This document shows, piece by piece, positions 60,101 through 62,048 of a stretch of DNA of 64,000 nucleotides. The position numbers and the translations under genes are program-made. The first letter of the stretch is position 1. Every line of letters starts with the position of its first letter. The notes under the pieces were generated by a model that made no database searches, was not told the DNA's origin, and was given only the letters and a program-made list of their open reading frames with translations. Where the stretch lies: positions 36,024,501 to 36,088,500 of the forward strand of contig JBAIAC010000048.1 in NCBI GenBank assembly GCA_037349315.1. Direction: 5' to 3'. The stretch is from Chelydra serpentina. Taxonomy: Eukaryota; Chordata; Testudines; Chelydridae.

Positions 60101-62048
60101 TGTGTACAGAAAAAATAACATGATCCAAAACAAACTCTTTGCCAGAGTCTGCATCAATTGCATCATAAACAATTGATGCAATGAACAATTGTTCATAAAC
60201 AGCCCCTTTTTAAAAAAACATTTTTTATTAAATGAAAATGCTTCTGTTTCCTATAAGGCGTCAGATGTGAATAAATTAATAGTAGTAGTTTTCCTTCACA
60301 CGTGTAATTATAGTTTCACTTGCTGGATTTTAAACTTTGGGATGAAAAGACAATACTTGTCACTGTCAGATCTCCTCCTCTTCCAGAGAAAAGTCAGGCT
60401 AGGGACAGACTCCTGTGAGGATGGAGAAACTGTTTCACTCTAGGATACTGATGGACCTACCTCATCTGACACTTCCAACAGACTATGGCCCTCAGCCTTT
60501 GAACATTCTACCAATGCTTCAGTGGAATACTGACACTGTCTTATCAAGAAATATTGACAGGCTAGAATCTAGACACCCAATCACTTTATGCCTTACCCAT
60601 GAGTCACCACAGTTTACAGATGCTTTGCAAATGATGAAGCAACAAGGAAGAAAGCTGAAGTGTCAGTGGCAAAGGCAATACACTAACTCAAAGATTGCTG
60701 CCACAGAGAATGGGTTATTCTTACACTGGGGAACAAAAGGTTGGTTGTCCTCTCCCTCAGCTTCAGCAAAACCTCATCCAGTGCAACTCTTCAGAATTGT
60801 GGACATTTCGATACTACTGTGATGGGGGCCTCATTAGAATATACATTAGATTGGCAAAATGGTGAATCCAAGTTTCCTTGATCTAATGGTCTAATTTGTT
60901 CCTTTGAGGATTCCTCACTTTGATTTGCAGAAAAGATGAACAAGATCCTGGCTGACCTGACCAATCTCATGAGAGCACTATCAGAATAAGAAAGTATTAA
61001 AGCTATCATCTTCTCTAGAGTTTAACCCTGTTTTGTTCATTGAAGTCTCTTGGAAGTGCCATGTCCAACTTACTTGTCTGTTGGACACACTTCTCATGAC
61101 TTGGTAAAGACCAGTGCAAAGTTTGGAATTAGTTACTGATGAAGATTGTTAATGCCTTCTTCATGGAAGCAAGGTGGAAGCCATCTTTCAACATAAACAG
61201 CAGTGAGGCTCCTGCTCAAGCCCCCTCCAGCTGCTACCTGATCTATAGCCTCCCATTTCTGGAACATCTTATTAAGATGATGATGTTGGAGCAGCTCCCA
61301 TGACATCTCAATCTCGTGTCCTCGATTCCTATCAGTCTGGTTTTAGACATGAGTTTAGTGTAAGGATTTAGTTCCTATTGGCAATGGACACACCACACAT
61401 TTTGGATTGTCAGCAGGAGAGTCAATACTAGATTCGTTGGATCTATAGGAAGCTTTTAAAACTACTGACCAAGTAGTTTGCCTCATCTTCATAGGCTTGT
61501 TTGAGCTGATGGAATGCCCTTTCATTACATTCATTCCTCTGGTAATTAGTAGGAGCAGTATTCTTTGACAGGGCTTTTAACTGATTTTGCCATTTTTTTA
61601 AAAATAGGGTTGATTTGGAATGGATTACTATATTGATTTAAGCATCTAGGTGCACTGATGATGGGTATCAACATGACAAGTAAAATAGCTACCGAATATA
61701 ACCATTTAAGACAACACTCTCCCACTGACTACATGAATGATCCACAATTGTGCCTGAAAAACAGATCAAGCTGAATTACAGTAACATTAGAATCCTAGAA
61801 TATTAGGGTTGGAAGGGACCTTACGAGGTCATCTAGTCCAGCCCCCTGCTCAAAACAGGACCAATCCCCAATTTTTGCCCCAGATCCCTAAATGGCCCCC
61901 TCAAGGATTGAACTCACAACCCTGGGTTTAGCAGGTGTGATTTAATAATTCACAGAAGGCATTTACAGTATAATGCATCAGTTCATTATCTTACCTTAAC
62001 ATATGCAGGCTGCTTTTCAAGAATCAAGTCTGCAACCTTTTTAGATAC
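213..62048 (-). CDS. VPS50: VPS50 (syndetin), 13 internal coding exons, gene incomplete at both ends
   Basis: Minus-strand join: 62048-61995, 55745-55675, 55032-54915, 54823-54788, 51007-50925, 38672-38630, 35231-35133, 32874-32734, 24257-24122, 9360-9269, 7536-7442, 6203-6105, 303-213. The join is 1,158 nt and reads 386 codons with no stop; every border is GT-AG and every phase fits, so no exon appears to be missing in between. I recognise the peptide as VPS50, the subunit that distinguishes the EARP tethering complex (with VPS51, VPS52 and VPS53) from GARP. EARP acts at recycling endosomes, and VPS50 is also linked to dense-core vesicle maturation. The segment covers about residues 100-485 of ~960, mainly the Vps54_N-type helical region of CATCHR tethers. 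Start codon, promoter, C-terminal domain and stop are outside the window. Intact frame and conservation suggest a working gene. The residue numbering comes from memory of the vertebrate family, not from an alignment. Confidence 0.96.
1347..2151 (+). mobile_element. LTR-like block, probable solo LTR
   Basis: About 800 bp that looks like a retroviral-type LTR read on the plus strand. A long AT-rich U3-like part is followed by an aataaa signal at about 1978-1983, then a stretch resembling R/U5 (tgattgcgtctatagtcact, then tggtttgttcctggagtctc). The ends proposed here are TG and CA, but I could not find a convincing target duplication, so the borders are uncertain. No internal viral coding sequence is attached. 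Confidence 0.45.
3253..3354. mobile_element. Palindromic MITE (near-perfect hairpin)
   Basis: The arms at about 3283-3319 and 3322-3354 are near-perfect inverted copies: ttatgtgcaccaatatgg on the left matches ccttcatattggtgcacata on the right with one mismatch and a 2-base gap. The outer left part (tccctctacatttaagtccatg region) should be mirrored further right in a full copy, but here the right side passes into GC-rich sequence after 3358. I recognise this as a short foldback element repeated in turtle genomes. Confidence 0.65.
3358..3640. repeat. G-rich purine-skewed low-complexity block
   Basis: G-rich on the plus strand with many ggg/aggg motifs and irregular near-repeats of ggctc...ggggt type. 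It gives apparent open frames on both strands (3318-3698 plus, 3445-3738 minus), which I treat as composition effects. It may be the remnant of a GC-rich turtle DNA transposon interior, since similar text fills other hAT elements in this window. Confidence 0.5.
6105..6203 (-). CDS. VPS50: VPS50 exon l (residues 323-356)
   Basis: 99 nt. One base completes arginine, then [20 protein letters not shown] and a basic/aromatic stretch ([12 protein letters not shown]) ending two bases into the next arginine. Acceptor ttctaatag, donor GTAAGG. The nearest repeat is the Cry I SINE that starts about 190 nt upstream in the gene's direction. Confidence 0.95.
6388..6578 (-). mobile_element. Cry I SINE (tortoise tRNA-derived SINE)
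   Basis: Read on the minus strand it has a C-tract-complement 5' start, an A-box-like gatagctcagtggtttgagc, a B-box-like ttcaatcc, and a CR1-type 3' end with agatgacc followed by an A/T-rich tail. A 7-bp duplication, ataataa, flanks it at 6354-6360 and 6579-6585. The family is a cryptodiran turtle polymerase III SINE mobilised by CR1. It is the best taxonomic marker in the window. Confidence 0.85.
7442..7536 (-). CDS. VPS50: VPS50 exon k (residues 292-323)
   Basis: 95 nt, phase 0 start, ending two bases into an arginine codon. It begins [20 protein letters not shown] and ends in a hydrophobic helix (FIFVLDIIS). Acceptor tgttttatag, donor GTATAT. Confidence 0.95.
8937..9246. mobile_element. 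Non-autonomous hAT element (MITE), 310 bp
   Basis: Terminal inverted repeats caggggtgggcaacct and aggttgccgacccctg, and a perfect 8-bp target duplication gtttagac at 8929-8936 and 9247-9254. It has no coding capacity. The exon-side duplication lies only 14 nt from the end of the VPS50 donor dinucleotide region of exon j. The intact TIRs and duplication mean the borders are exact. Confidence 0.93.
9269..9360 (-). CDS. VPS50: VPS50 exon j (residues 261-291)
   Basis: 92 nt. Two bases complete the split aspartate, then [20 protein letters not shown] and on to GLSRIWQ. Acceptor tcagtttcag. The donor is GTTTGT, with T at +3 and +4, the least consensus-like donor among the 13. A hAT MITE with perfect 8-bp target duplications sits in the downstream intron; its exon-side duplication begins at intron base +15. 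Confidence 0.95.
10200..11540 (-). mobile_element. Decayed L2-like LINE fragment
   Basis: In several minus-strand frames there are remnants of an L2-clade reverse transcriptase. [16 protein letters not shown] near 11430 matches the NYRPISNLPF block. [20 protein letters not shown] near 11240 matches the LVLLDLSAAFDTVDHEIL catalytic block, with the key aspartates altered. [10 protein letters not shown] near 10610 matches [19 protein letters not shown] end block is near 10270. Many stops and frame changes show it is long dead. Confidence 0.7.
11690..14581 (+). mobile_element. CR1 LINE, 2.9 kb, 5'-truncated and inactive
   Basis: Antisense to VPS50. Near 11715 it begins within the endonuclease (ITETWWNED, then [13 protein letters not shown]). 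It passes [11 protein letters not shown] near 12215, then the reverse transcriptase: [15 protein letters not shown] near 12930, [18 protein letters not shown] near 13120, and a region near 13580 where the usual FADD catalytic motif reads FAEY. It ends in a typical CR1 3' tail (gggctagatggacc, then gtatggccgttctta). Frameshifts, stops and an A20 run at 13074-13093 break it. Confidence 0.88.
15790..16496 (-). mobile_element. CR1 LINE, 3' part of an older copy (split)
   Basis: Reads as the reverse complement of a CR1 3' region: the 3' tail is at 15790-15840 (catctagtccagtcccctgc) and reverse transcriptase C-terminal remnants ([17 protein letters not shown] on the minus strand) lie near 16310. 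It is interrupted at about 16497 by the plus-strand CR1 and resumes at about 17433. Confidence 0.85.
16497..17432 (+). mobile_element. Younger CR1 LINE inserted inside the older CR1
   Basis: A 5'-truncated insertion of about 935 bp. It starts at [20 protein letters not shown], so the FADD catalytic motif of the reverse transcriptase is intact. It then carries [17 protein letters not shown] and [20 protein letters not shown], and ends with a CR1 3' tail (ttggactagatgacctcctg, gattctatgatt). The frame is open in two overlapping parts (to 17025, then from 17022), consistent with one single-base deletion near 17010. It is the least decayed LINE here. Confidence 0.88.
17433..17800 (-). mobile_element. 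CR1 LINE, continuation of the older split copy
   Basis: Resumes the minus-oriented CR1: gtgtgcaactgattgttcct, then the stretch with cagcttggtatcgtccgcaa and ccctgcgggaccccactc, both typical of the CR1 reverse-transcriptase region read in reverse. The join to 16496 is seamless in content once the inner copy is removed. Confidence 0.82.
18665..18805 (+). repeat. MIR/L2-type tail fragments
   Basis: Two adjacent pieces resembling the shared 3' tails of vertebrate MIR/L2-type repeats: tttgtacaacaccaagcaca followed by gggtccctgatcc, then gttggacactgtacagagaa followed by ctgccctggagagactgcaa. Short and diverged. Confidence 0.45.
18891..19175. mobile_element. Triple-hairpin MITE with GGTCTACACT termini
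   Basis: The ends taagggctggtctacact and agtatagacgtaccctta form imperfect inverted repeats. Inside are three foldbacks: gtcgaactaaga / tcttagttcgaac with an inner acgtagctgaagt stem (about 18915-18982); cccccgtcgac / gtcgacggggg with cctgctcc / ggagcagg (about 19013-19071); and ggttcgatttatcg / cgataaatcgaacc (about 19080-19124). There is no coding capacity. The flanking duplication is probably TA. A common turtle/crocodilian repeat type; the superfamily is uncertain. Confidence 0.75.
21161..21372. mobile_element. Short hAT-type element
   Basis: The ends gtgattctcaaac and gtttgagaatccctg are inverted, flanked by an 8-bp duplication ttcttgac at 21153-21160 and 21373-21380. Interior motifs (gtgaccaagcctgagtgc, gaccccctgaggggtcctga) are of the kind seen in turtle hAT MITEs with the 'not seen, see hAT' CTCAAAC terminus. 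The first TIR base appears lost. Confidence 0.82.
21758..22418. mobile_element. hAT-type element with GC-rich interior
   Basis: Left end cagcatttctcaaatgcagc; right end tttgtcctgagaatccct, an imperfect inverted match. The possible target duplication is only approximate (gtccaacg versus ccctaacg), so the right border may be off by a few bases. The GC-rich interior yields several overlapping open frames on both strands (for example 21771-22247), which I regard as spurious. Confidence 0.65.
22943..23020. repeat. Short palindromic repeat with AAGTCAATG core
   Basis: Contains gaaatcctctcccattgaag and, inverted, cttcagtggcaccaggattt around two gaagtcaatgg/aattgacttc units. It is an imperfect foldback of about 75 bp of a dispersed amniote repeat type; related patches occur at about 32320-32400, 39064-39185 and 51820-51975. 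Confidence 0.5.
23936..23964 (+). repeat. (AC)n microsatellite
   Basis: About 14 AC units, preceded at 23898-23920 by a separate degenerate gtgtgagtgtgtg tract, so TG- and CA-type runs face each other across about 16 bases. Confidence 0.95.
24122..24257 (-). CDS. VPS50: VPS50 exon i (residues 216-261)
   Basis: 136 nt, starting in phase 0 and ending one base into an aspartate codon. It begins [20 protein letters not shown] and continues with [15 protein letters not shown], then turns into a short acidic, serine-rich stretch (RDEGTASSS) that looks like a flexible linker and is likely to vary between species. Acceptor cttttctgtag, donor GTAAGA. Confidence 0.96.
24667..24965 (+). mobile_element. 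MIR-like SINE with L2-type tail
   Basis: Starts with ggtagtgtggtctactggac, a tRNA-derived head. It then has the core ctgggtgaccttgttggaca and ctctgtgcctctgtttcc, then a tail gagtgtaagctcctcaaagc and cagtgcccagtacaatgggg. This order (tRNA head, core, LINE-like tail) is that of MIR/CORE-type SINEs. Old and diverged. Confidence 0.7.
26430..27905 (+). mobile_element. CR1 LINE fragment, 3' half, inactive
   Basis: Reverse transcriptase remnants on the plus strand, including [20 protein letters not shown] text near 26800, [20 protein letters not shown] near 26985 (FADD changed to FAGD) and [20 protein letters not shown] near 27375. It ends in a CR1 3' tail (ggactagatgacctttcaat, then tacaattctgtcattttatg). 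Multiple stops and indels. Confidence 0.82.
28932..29204 (+). other. Unassigned 90-codon frame, possible retroelement remnant
   Basis: An open frame with [20 protein letters not shown] near the start and [14 protein letters not shown] later. An 'aromatic-GYP' motif followed by a basic helix is seen at the end of reverse transcriptases of Penelope-like elements, so a relic is possible. No other block of that family is visible around it. I do not consider it a host gene: no start context or splice sites support it. Confidence 0.2.
30828..31200. mobile_element. hAT-type MITE, 373 bp
   Basis: Ends caggggttctcaaact and agtttgagaaccactg; 8-bp target duplication gtttagtg (30820-30827) versus gtctagtg (31201-31208), one mismatch. 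The GC-rich interior contains cccgacccacagt, shared with related elements. An open frame within it (30859-31305, minus) is not a gene. Confidence 0.88.
32320..32400. repeat. Short palindromic repeat, GATCCTG / AAGTCAATG type
   Basis: gcctgatcctgaactcactg then gaagtcaatgacagtac, followed by the partly inverted attaatttcagtgggta and catcaagccc. A diverged foldback of the same dispersed kind as at 22943-23020. Confidence 0.45.
32734..32874 (-). CDS. VPS50: VPS50 exon h (residues 169-215)
   Basis: 141 nt, 47 whole codons, the longest exon in the window. It begins [20 protein letters not shown] and continues through a GYVELCAGN motif to KDLCT. The acceptor is a good pyrimidine tract (ccttccttttcag) and the donor is GTACGT. 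The open frame runs past the donor into the intron for several codons; the next exon's peptide fixes the real border. Confidence 0.96.
32875..35132. other. VPS50 intron between exons g and h
   Basis: 2.3-kb intron with an old CR1 fragment in the gene's orientation (33080-33720). From 33720 to 35132 I see only AT-rich, unassigned sequence. Confidence 0.6.
33080..33720 (-). mobile_element. Old CR1 LINE fragment
   Basis: Reverse-complement CR1 reverse-transcriptase text: gatccatgtgggaccccact near 33224, ccttttt and attggtaaaacatta near 33480, and gagtgaaagttatctggtcc near 33630. A 16-base A run (33548-33563) interrupts it. More diverged than the CR1 copies on the left. Confidence 0.7.
35133..35231 (-). 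CDS. VPS50: VPS50 exon g (residues 136-168)
   Basis: 99 nt, 33 whole codons, phase 0 at both ends. It begins [20 protein letters not shown] and ends with a leucine- and glycine-containing stretch closing in KTQ. Acceptor ttacattag, donor GTTAGT (a T at +3, so weaker than consensus). Because it is symmetric, skipping would keep the frame. Confidence 0.95.
35232..38629. other. VPS50 intron between exons f and g
   Basis: 3.4-kb intron with a short CR1 3' end (about 36170-36340), a 17-base T run at 36188-36204 and a GA-rich purine patch at 36950-36974. Otherwise unremarkable. Confidence 0.6.
36170..36340 (-). mobile_element. CR1-type 3' end
   Basis: gattcatagattta, then a 17-base T run (36188-36204), then ggccagaagggactacta, ttatctagtctgacctc: the reverse complement of the 'atgatcatgatggtcccttctgacc' CR1 3' tail that appears on the plus strand at 45045-45135. 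Confidence 0.65.
38630..38672 (-). CDS. VPS50: VPS50 small exon f (residues 121-135)
   Basis: 43 nt. One base finishes the split serine, then [14 protein letters not shown], an amphipathic helix fragment with heptad-like leucine spacing. Acceptor ttcttactag, donor GTAAGA, exon end in phase 0. It stands between introns of 12.3 kb and 3.4 kb, so it is a very small target in a large intronic region; the peptide match and the phase fit on both sides identify it. Confidence 0.93.
38985..39185. repeat. MIR/L2-type tail and adjoining palindromic patch
   Basis: aggactccattgtgccagat resembles an L2/MIR-type tail. It is followed by gctgaatcccgcaatctgat and, inverted, cacagattaaattgcaggatca, a loose foldback around aatgaaattaataagcac. 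Confidence 0.4.
40735..40790. repeat. MIR/L2-type tail fragment
   Basis: Short match to the pattern 'tctcagcaatacagatgaag ... ccctaaagagcttacaacct', the same tail type as at 18740-18800. Too short to assign further. Confidence 0.4.
40961..41385. mobile_element. Nested foldback MITEs with GGTCTACACT termini
   Basis: Outer ends ttagccctggtctacagtag and cctagtgtggaccagccctta are inverted. A second terminus (tagggctagtctacactacc) begins at 41061 and a matching ctgtggtgtggaccgggg lies near 41248-41266, so one copy appears to sit in another. The hairpins are obvious: tttatcgcgtctcatctagacgcgataaa is nearly a perfect palindrome (centre about 41148), and taagatacgcaacttcagctac occurs in both orientations. 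G and C runs at 40987-41002 and 41346-41354. Confidence 0.72.
42637..42668 (+). repeat. (TC)n(AT)n simple repeat
   Basis: A short run of ctctctctctc directly followed by atatatatataata. Ordinary microsatellite. Confidence 0.85.
43182..43590. mobile_element. hAT-type MITE containing a tRNA-like palindrome
   Basis: Ends cagagctggccgaaaatatt and aattattttctggccagcccta; 8-bp duplication gtattcag (43174-43181) versus gtattcat (43591-43598). The middle (about 43360-43490) holds gtggttagggcactcattgg followed by tctaatccctgcactg (A- and B-box-like spacing), then the partly inverted gcagggactgaaacatgggt and ctcccacctcccagg. The tRNA-like text is therefore part of a foldback inside the element. Confidence 0.78.
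43951..44568 (-). mobile_element. LTR-like block bounded by TGTGAC / GTCACA
   Basis: 618 bp with 6-bp perfectly inverted ends. Read on the minus strand it starts tgtgacggggcaaggccaga, has three gccaatt/gccaatc-type CCAAT motifs and a TATA-like agttaaaagcctccc, then a purine-rich stretch. This promoter-like order suggests an LTR or a compact LTR-derived repeat. No target duplication is clear and no coding sequence flanks it. The family name is uncertain. Confidence 0.55.
45045..45135 (+). mobile_element. CR1-type 3' end
   Basis: gatgatcatgatggtccctt, then tgaccttaaagtctatgagt and a partial repeat of tctatga: the octamer-like 3' terminus of a CR1 LINE. Only the last ~90 bp are present. Confidence 0.7.
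45306..46059 (+). mobile_element. LTR-like block starting TGTGATGAGG
   Basis: About 754 bp from tgtgatgaggtgg to ctccattaca. Resembles the 43951 block in ends and in its purine-rich, ggag/ctgg-dominated interior, with taccccggaaggggtctg and ctcggctggagggctgagtc in the second half. A TATA-like tatctaaaagg lies near 45470. Minus-strand open frames (45349-45780) reflect composition. Confidence 0.5.
46212..46689. mobile_element. Tigger/pogo-type DNA transposon remnant, 478 bp
   Basis: Ends cagtgaaacccagctataac and ctatagggggggtttcactg are inverted; TA duplication at 46210-46211 and 46690-46691. Terminal gcgataattggggtcc and gcgttataggg motifs fit a TcMar-Tigger-like non-autonomous element. Inside, a unit of about 40 bp (cttgaaacttctccgctttg) repeats near 46358 and 46398, with further shortened copies. 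Confidence 0.85.
47480..47645 (+). repeat. tRNA-like dispersed repeat, diverged
   Basis: gtgtggcactctgtccccct, then ctagtggggagtaggccaac, ending caaattcaatcccag, which looks like a B box. I recall this text as dispersed in turtle genomes. The A-box region is not convincing and the copy is diverged. Confidence 0.35.
47922..48091. repeat. 61-bp perfect inverted repeat around TG/CA microsatellite
   Basis: Left arm 47922-47982 (starts gcgataggcgcactgtactg) and right arm 48031-48091 (ends cagtacagtgcgcctatcgc) are exact reverse complements over 61 bases. Between them lie (gt)15 at 47983-48012, a short atacag and (ac)n to 48030, so the TG and CA tracts also pair. A further CA tract continues at 48092-48126. 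The arms are not recognisable transposon termini. Confidence 0.93.
48092..48126 (+). repeat. (CA)n microsatellite
   Basis: About 17 CA units immediately outside the right arm of the 61-bp inverted repeat; its partner on the left side is only a short tgtgtgt at 47914-47920. Confidence 0.95.
49569..49584 (+). repeat. G16 homopolymer
   Basis: A run of 16 G bases in otherwise ordinary sequence; also a site where sequencing length errors are likely. Confidence 0.9.
49799..50010 (+). mobile_element. MIR-like SINE
   Basis: gaacagggcactggggtagg, then tgtgagactttggccaagac and acttcacctctctgtgcc: the head and core of a MIR/CORE-type SINE. The tail (ttaagattgtagactctgtg, tgtttgtacagagt) is diverged. 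Confidence 0.7.
50240..50870 (-). mobile_element. CR1 LINE fragment close to VPS50 exon e
   Basis: Reverse-complement CR1 3' region: gaaggaatctcctgagtcat at the 3' end, then the typical tgatgtatttagagagcgta, cttctccatacctgttctag and attccagatgaggtcttgac blocks. Old: many indels against other copies in the window. Its higher-coordinate end stops about 55 nt before exon e's donor. Confidence 0.75.
50925..51007 (-). CDS. VPS50: VPS50 exon e (residues 94-121)
   Basis: 83 nt, beginning [20 protein letters not shown] and ending in CI plus two bases of a serine codon. The acceptor follows a long T-rich run ending CCTAAG and the donor is GTAAGG. A CR1 LINE fragment in the same orientation starts about 55 nt past the donor, yet the exon itself is intact. 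Confidence 0.95.
51820..51975. repeat. Imperfect foldback with AATCTGGCCC ends
   Basis: tatgaatctggcccacttat and, inverted, tgggtcagattcagaact around a gacttaaatggacc core. A diverged member of a widely dispersed amniote palindromic repeat type. Confidence 0.4.
53430..53650 (+). mobile_element. Possible L2-like LINE 3' coding remnant
   Basis: The text ttcaaatccctcctgaaagc near 53584 encodes a SLLK-type end block common at the C-terminus of L2 reverse transcriptases; the preceding 150 bases are compatible but degraded. Confidence 0.35.
54788..54823 (-). CDS. VPS50: VPS50 small exon d (residues 82-93)
   Basis: 36 nt, 12 whole codons: [12 protein letters not shown]. It is phase 0 on both sides, so skipping it would keep the frame and remove 12 residues. 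The acceptor is a T-rich tract ending in TTTTTAG and the donor is a strong GTAAGT. It is the smallest exon seen here. Confidence 0.93.
54824..54914. other. 91-nt VPS50 intron between exons c and d
   Basis: A minimal-size intron, very A/T-rich, with A runs at 54839-54847 and 54896-54903 on the plus strand. These are T runs in the gene's direction and could serve as part of the pyrimidine tract. No transposon sequence. Confidence 0.85.
54915..55032 (-). CDS. VPS50: VPS50 exon c (residues 42-81)
   Basis: 118 nt. The first base completes the split arginine codon, then it reads [20 protein letters not shown] followed by a basic stretch (RKRQ) and a leucine-rich helix ending in KTL. This is well-conserved Vps54_N-region sequence. 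Acceptor cttctttag, donor GTATGC, exon end in phase 0. The intron to the next exon is only 91 nt. Confidence 0.95.
55033..55674. other. VPS50 intron between exons b and c
   Basis: 642-nt intron containing one short retroelement copy (55515-55658) close to the donor. The remainder is AT-rich with no recognised features except a G run near 55428-55436. Confidence 0.7.
55515..55658 (-). mobile_element. Short retroelement copy with hammerhead-like core
   Basis: Flanked by an exact 12-bp duplication taagtatgtacc at 55503-55514 and 55659-55670, as expected for target-primed insertion. Minus-strand text includes tgttagtctctaaggtgcta and cagactaacacggctactac, a repeat common in turtles whose full family I cannot name with certainty (a Penelope-like element is my best guess). 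Minus-strand 55643-55609 resembles a hammerhead: CCGATGA, a 6-bp stem GTGGGT/ACCCAC, then GAAA and a 2-bp GC stem. Confidence 0.75.
55675..55745 (-). CDS. VPS50: VPS50 exon b (residues 19-42)
   Basis: 71 nt, starting in phase 0 and ending two bases into an arginine codon. It begins [16 protein letters not shown] and continues through VICTNGR. The acceptor is ctctgtag; the donor is GTATGG. The donor is unusual in context: a retroelement target-site duplication starts at intron base +5, so bases +5 and +6 lie within the duplicated 12-mer. Confidence 0.95.
56523..57850 (+). mobile_element. LTR-like block split by a hAT element
   Basis: Starts near ttacagggtgtgcactagac and has a strong TATA-like tataaaagggagcaga at 56630-56645. 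The hAT element at 56661-57300 interrupts it just after that, and it resumes at 57309. Two copies of ctctggccatt...gccac..cagtc lie at about 57675 and 57735. It ends near gacagggtgtgcatacatca. Promoter-like layout suggests an LTR; borders are approximate. Confidence 0.5.
56661..57300. mobile_element. hAT-type element, 640 bp, GC-rich interior
   Basis: Ends cagaggtgggcaaactacag and tttgcccacccctg; perfect 8-bp duplication gtctaggc at 56653-56660 and 57301-57308. The interior contains ggccacatccagcccgcg and, near the other end, gatgtggccctcaggcc. It is a non-autonomous element. Long frames on both strands (195 and 156 codons) are composition artefacts of ggggg-rich text. Confidence 0.93.
58095..58908. 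mobile_element. hAT-type element, 814 bp, with internal tandem array
   Basis: Ends cagggccggccctagctttt and tggagccggccctg; perfect 8-bp duplication cttactaa at 58087-58094 and 58909-58916. Subterminal gccgccccaagcaa and gctgccccaagcaagtgctt mark the family. The interior is over 80% GC by eye, with many CpGs, and includes the 53-bp array. Confidence 0.93.
58491..58799. repeat. 53-bp tandem repeat, about 5.8 copies
   Basis: Unit starts ctctcccggccggagcgctg; copies start at 58491, 58544, 58597, 58650, 58703 and 58756. Copies differ by single bases (for example ctgcaggg in the first, ccctgctc near the end). As 53 is not a multiple of 3, each frame cycles, producing long open frames on both strands that are not genes. 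Confidence 0.95.
59332..59355 (+). repeat. A24 homopolymer
   Basis: A 24-base A run. It could be the tail of an unrecognised plus-strand retrocopy, but I see no coding or SINE sequence immediately before it. Confidence 0.8.
60400..61620 (+). mobile_element. L2-like LINE fragment, inactive
   Basis: Plus-strand frames carry [20 protein letters not shown] near 60610, which matches the pre-RT 'DALRxMKxxxRxLExxWR' block. Then come [17 protein letters not shown] near 61247, matching the 'LPFLxKVIEKxVxxQL' block, and [13 protein letters not shown] near 61437, matching 'LDLSAAFDTIDH' with a stop and a changed aspartate. It is antisense to VPS50. Confidence 0.72.
61790..61937 (-). mobile_element. Truncated Cry I SINE beside exon a
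   Basis: Same family as 6388-6578: a CR1-type tail (aggtcatctagtccagcccc), the middle ttgccccagatccctaaatg, and the B-box region ggattgaactcacaaccctg. The A-box end is missing; the sequence stops at tttagcaggtg. It is 57 nt from exon a. Confidence 0.82.
61995..62048 (-). CDS. VPS50: VPS50 exon a (segment residues 1-18)
   Basis: 54 nt, phase 0 at both ends. It reads [18 protein letters not shown], a charged helical stretch in the N-terminal coiled-coil part of the protein. The acceptor is preceded by a pyrimidine tract (ttttccccttcaag) and the donor is a consensus GTAAG. This is the most 5' exon in the window; the upstream exons for about 100 residues, including the start codon, are not found in 62049-64000. 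A truncated Cry I SINE lies about 57 nt past the donor. Confidence 0.95.

Larger units (their letters stand above)
55746..61994. other. VPS50 intron between exons a and b
   Basis: 6.2-kb intron. It holds a Cry I fragment, an L2-like LINE, a 24-base A run (59332-59355), a GC-rich hAT element with a tandem array, and an LTR-like block split by another hAT element. The stretches 55746-56520, 57850-58086 and 58917-60390 show nothing I can name. Confidence 0.7.
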
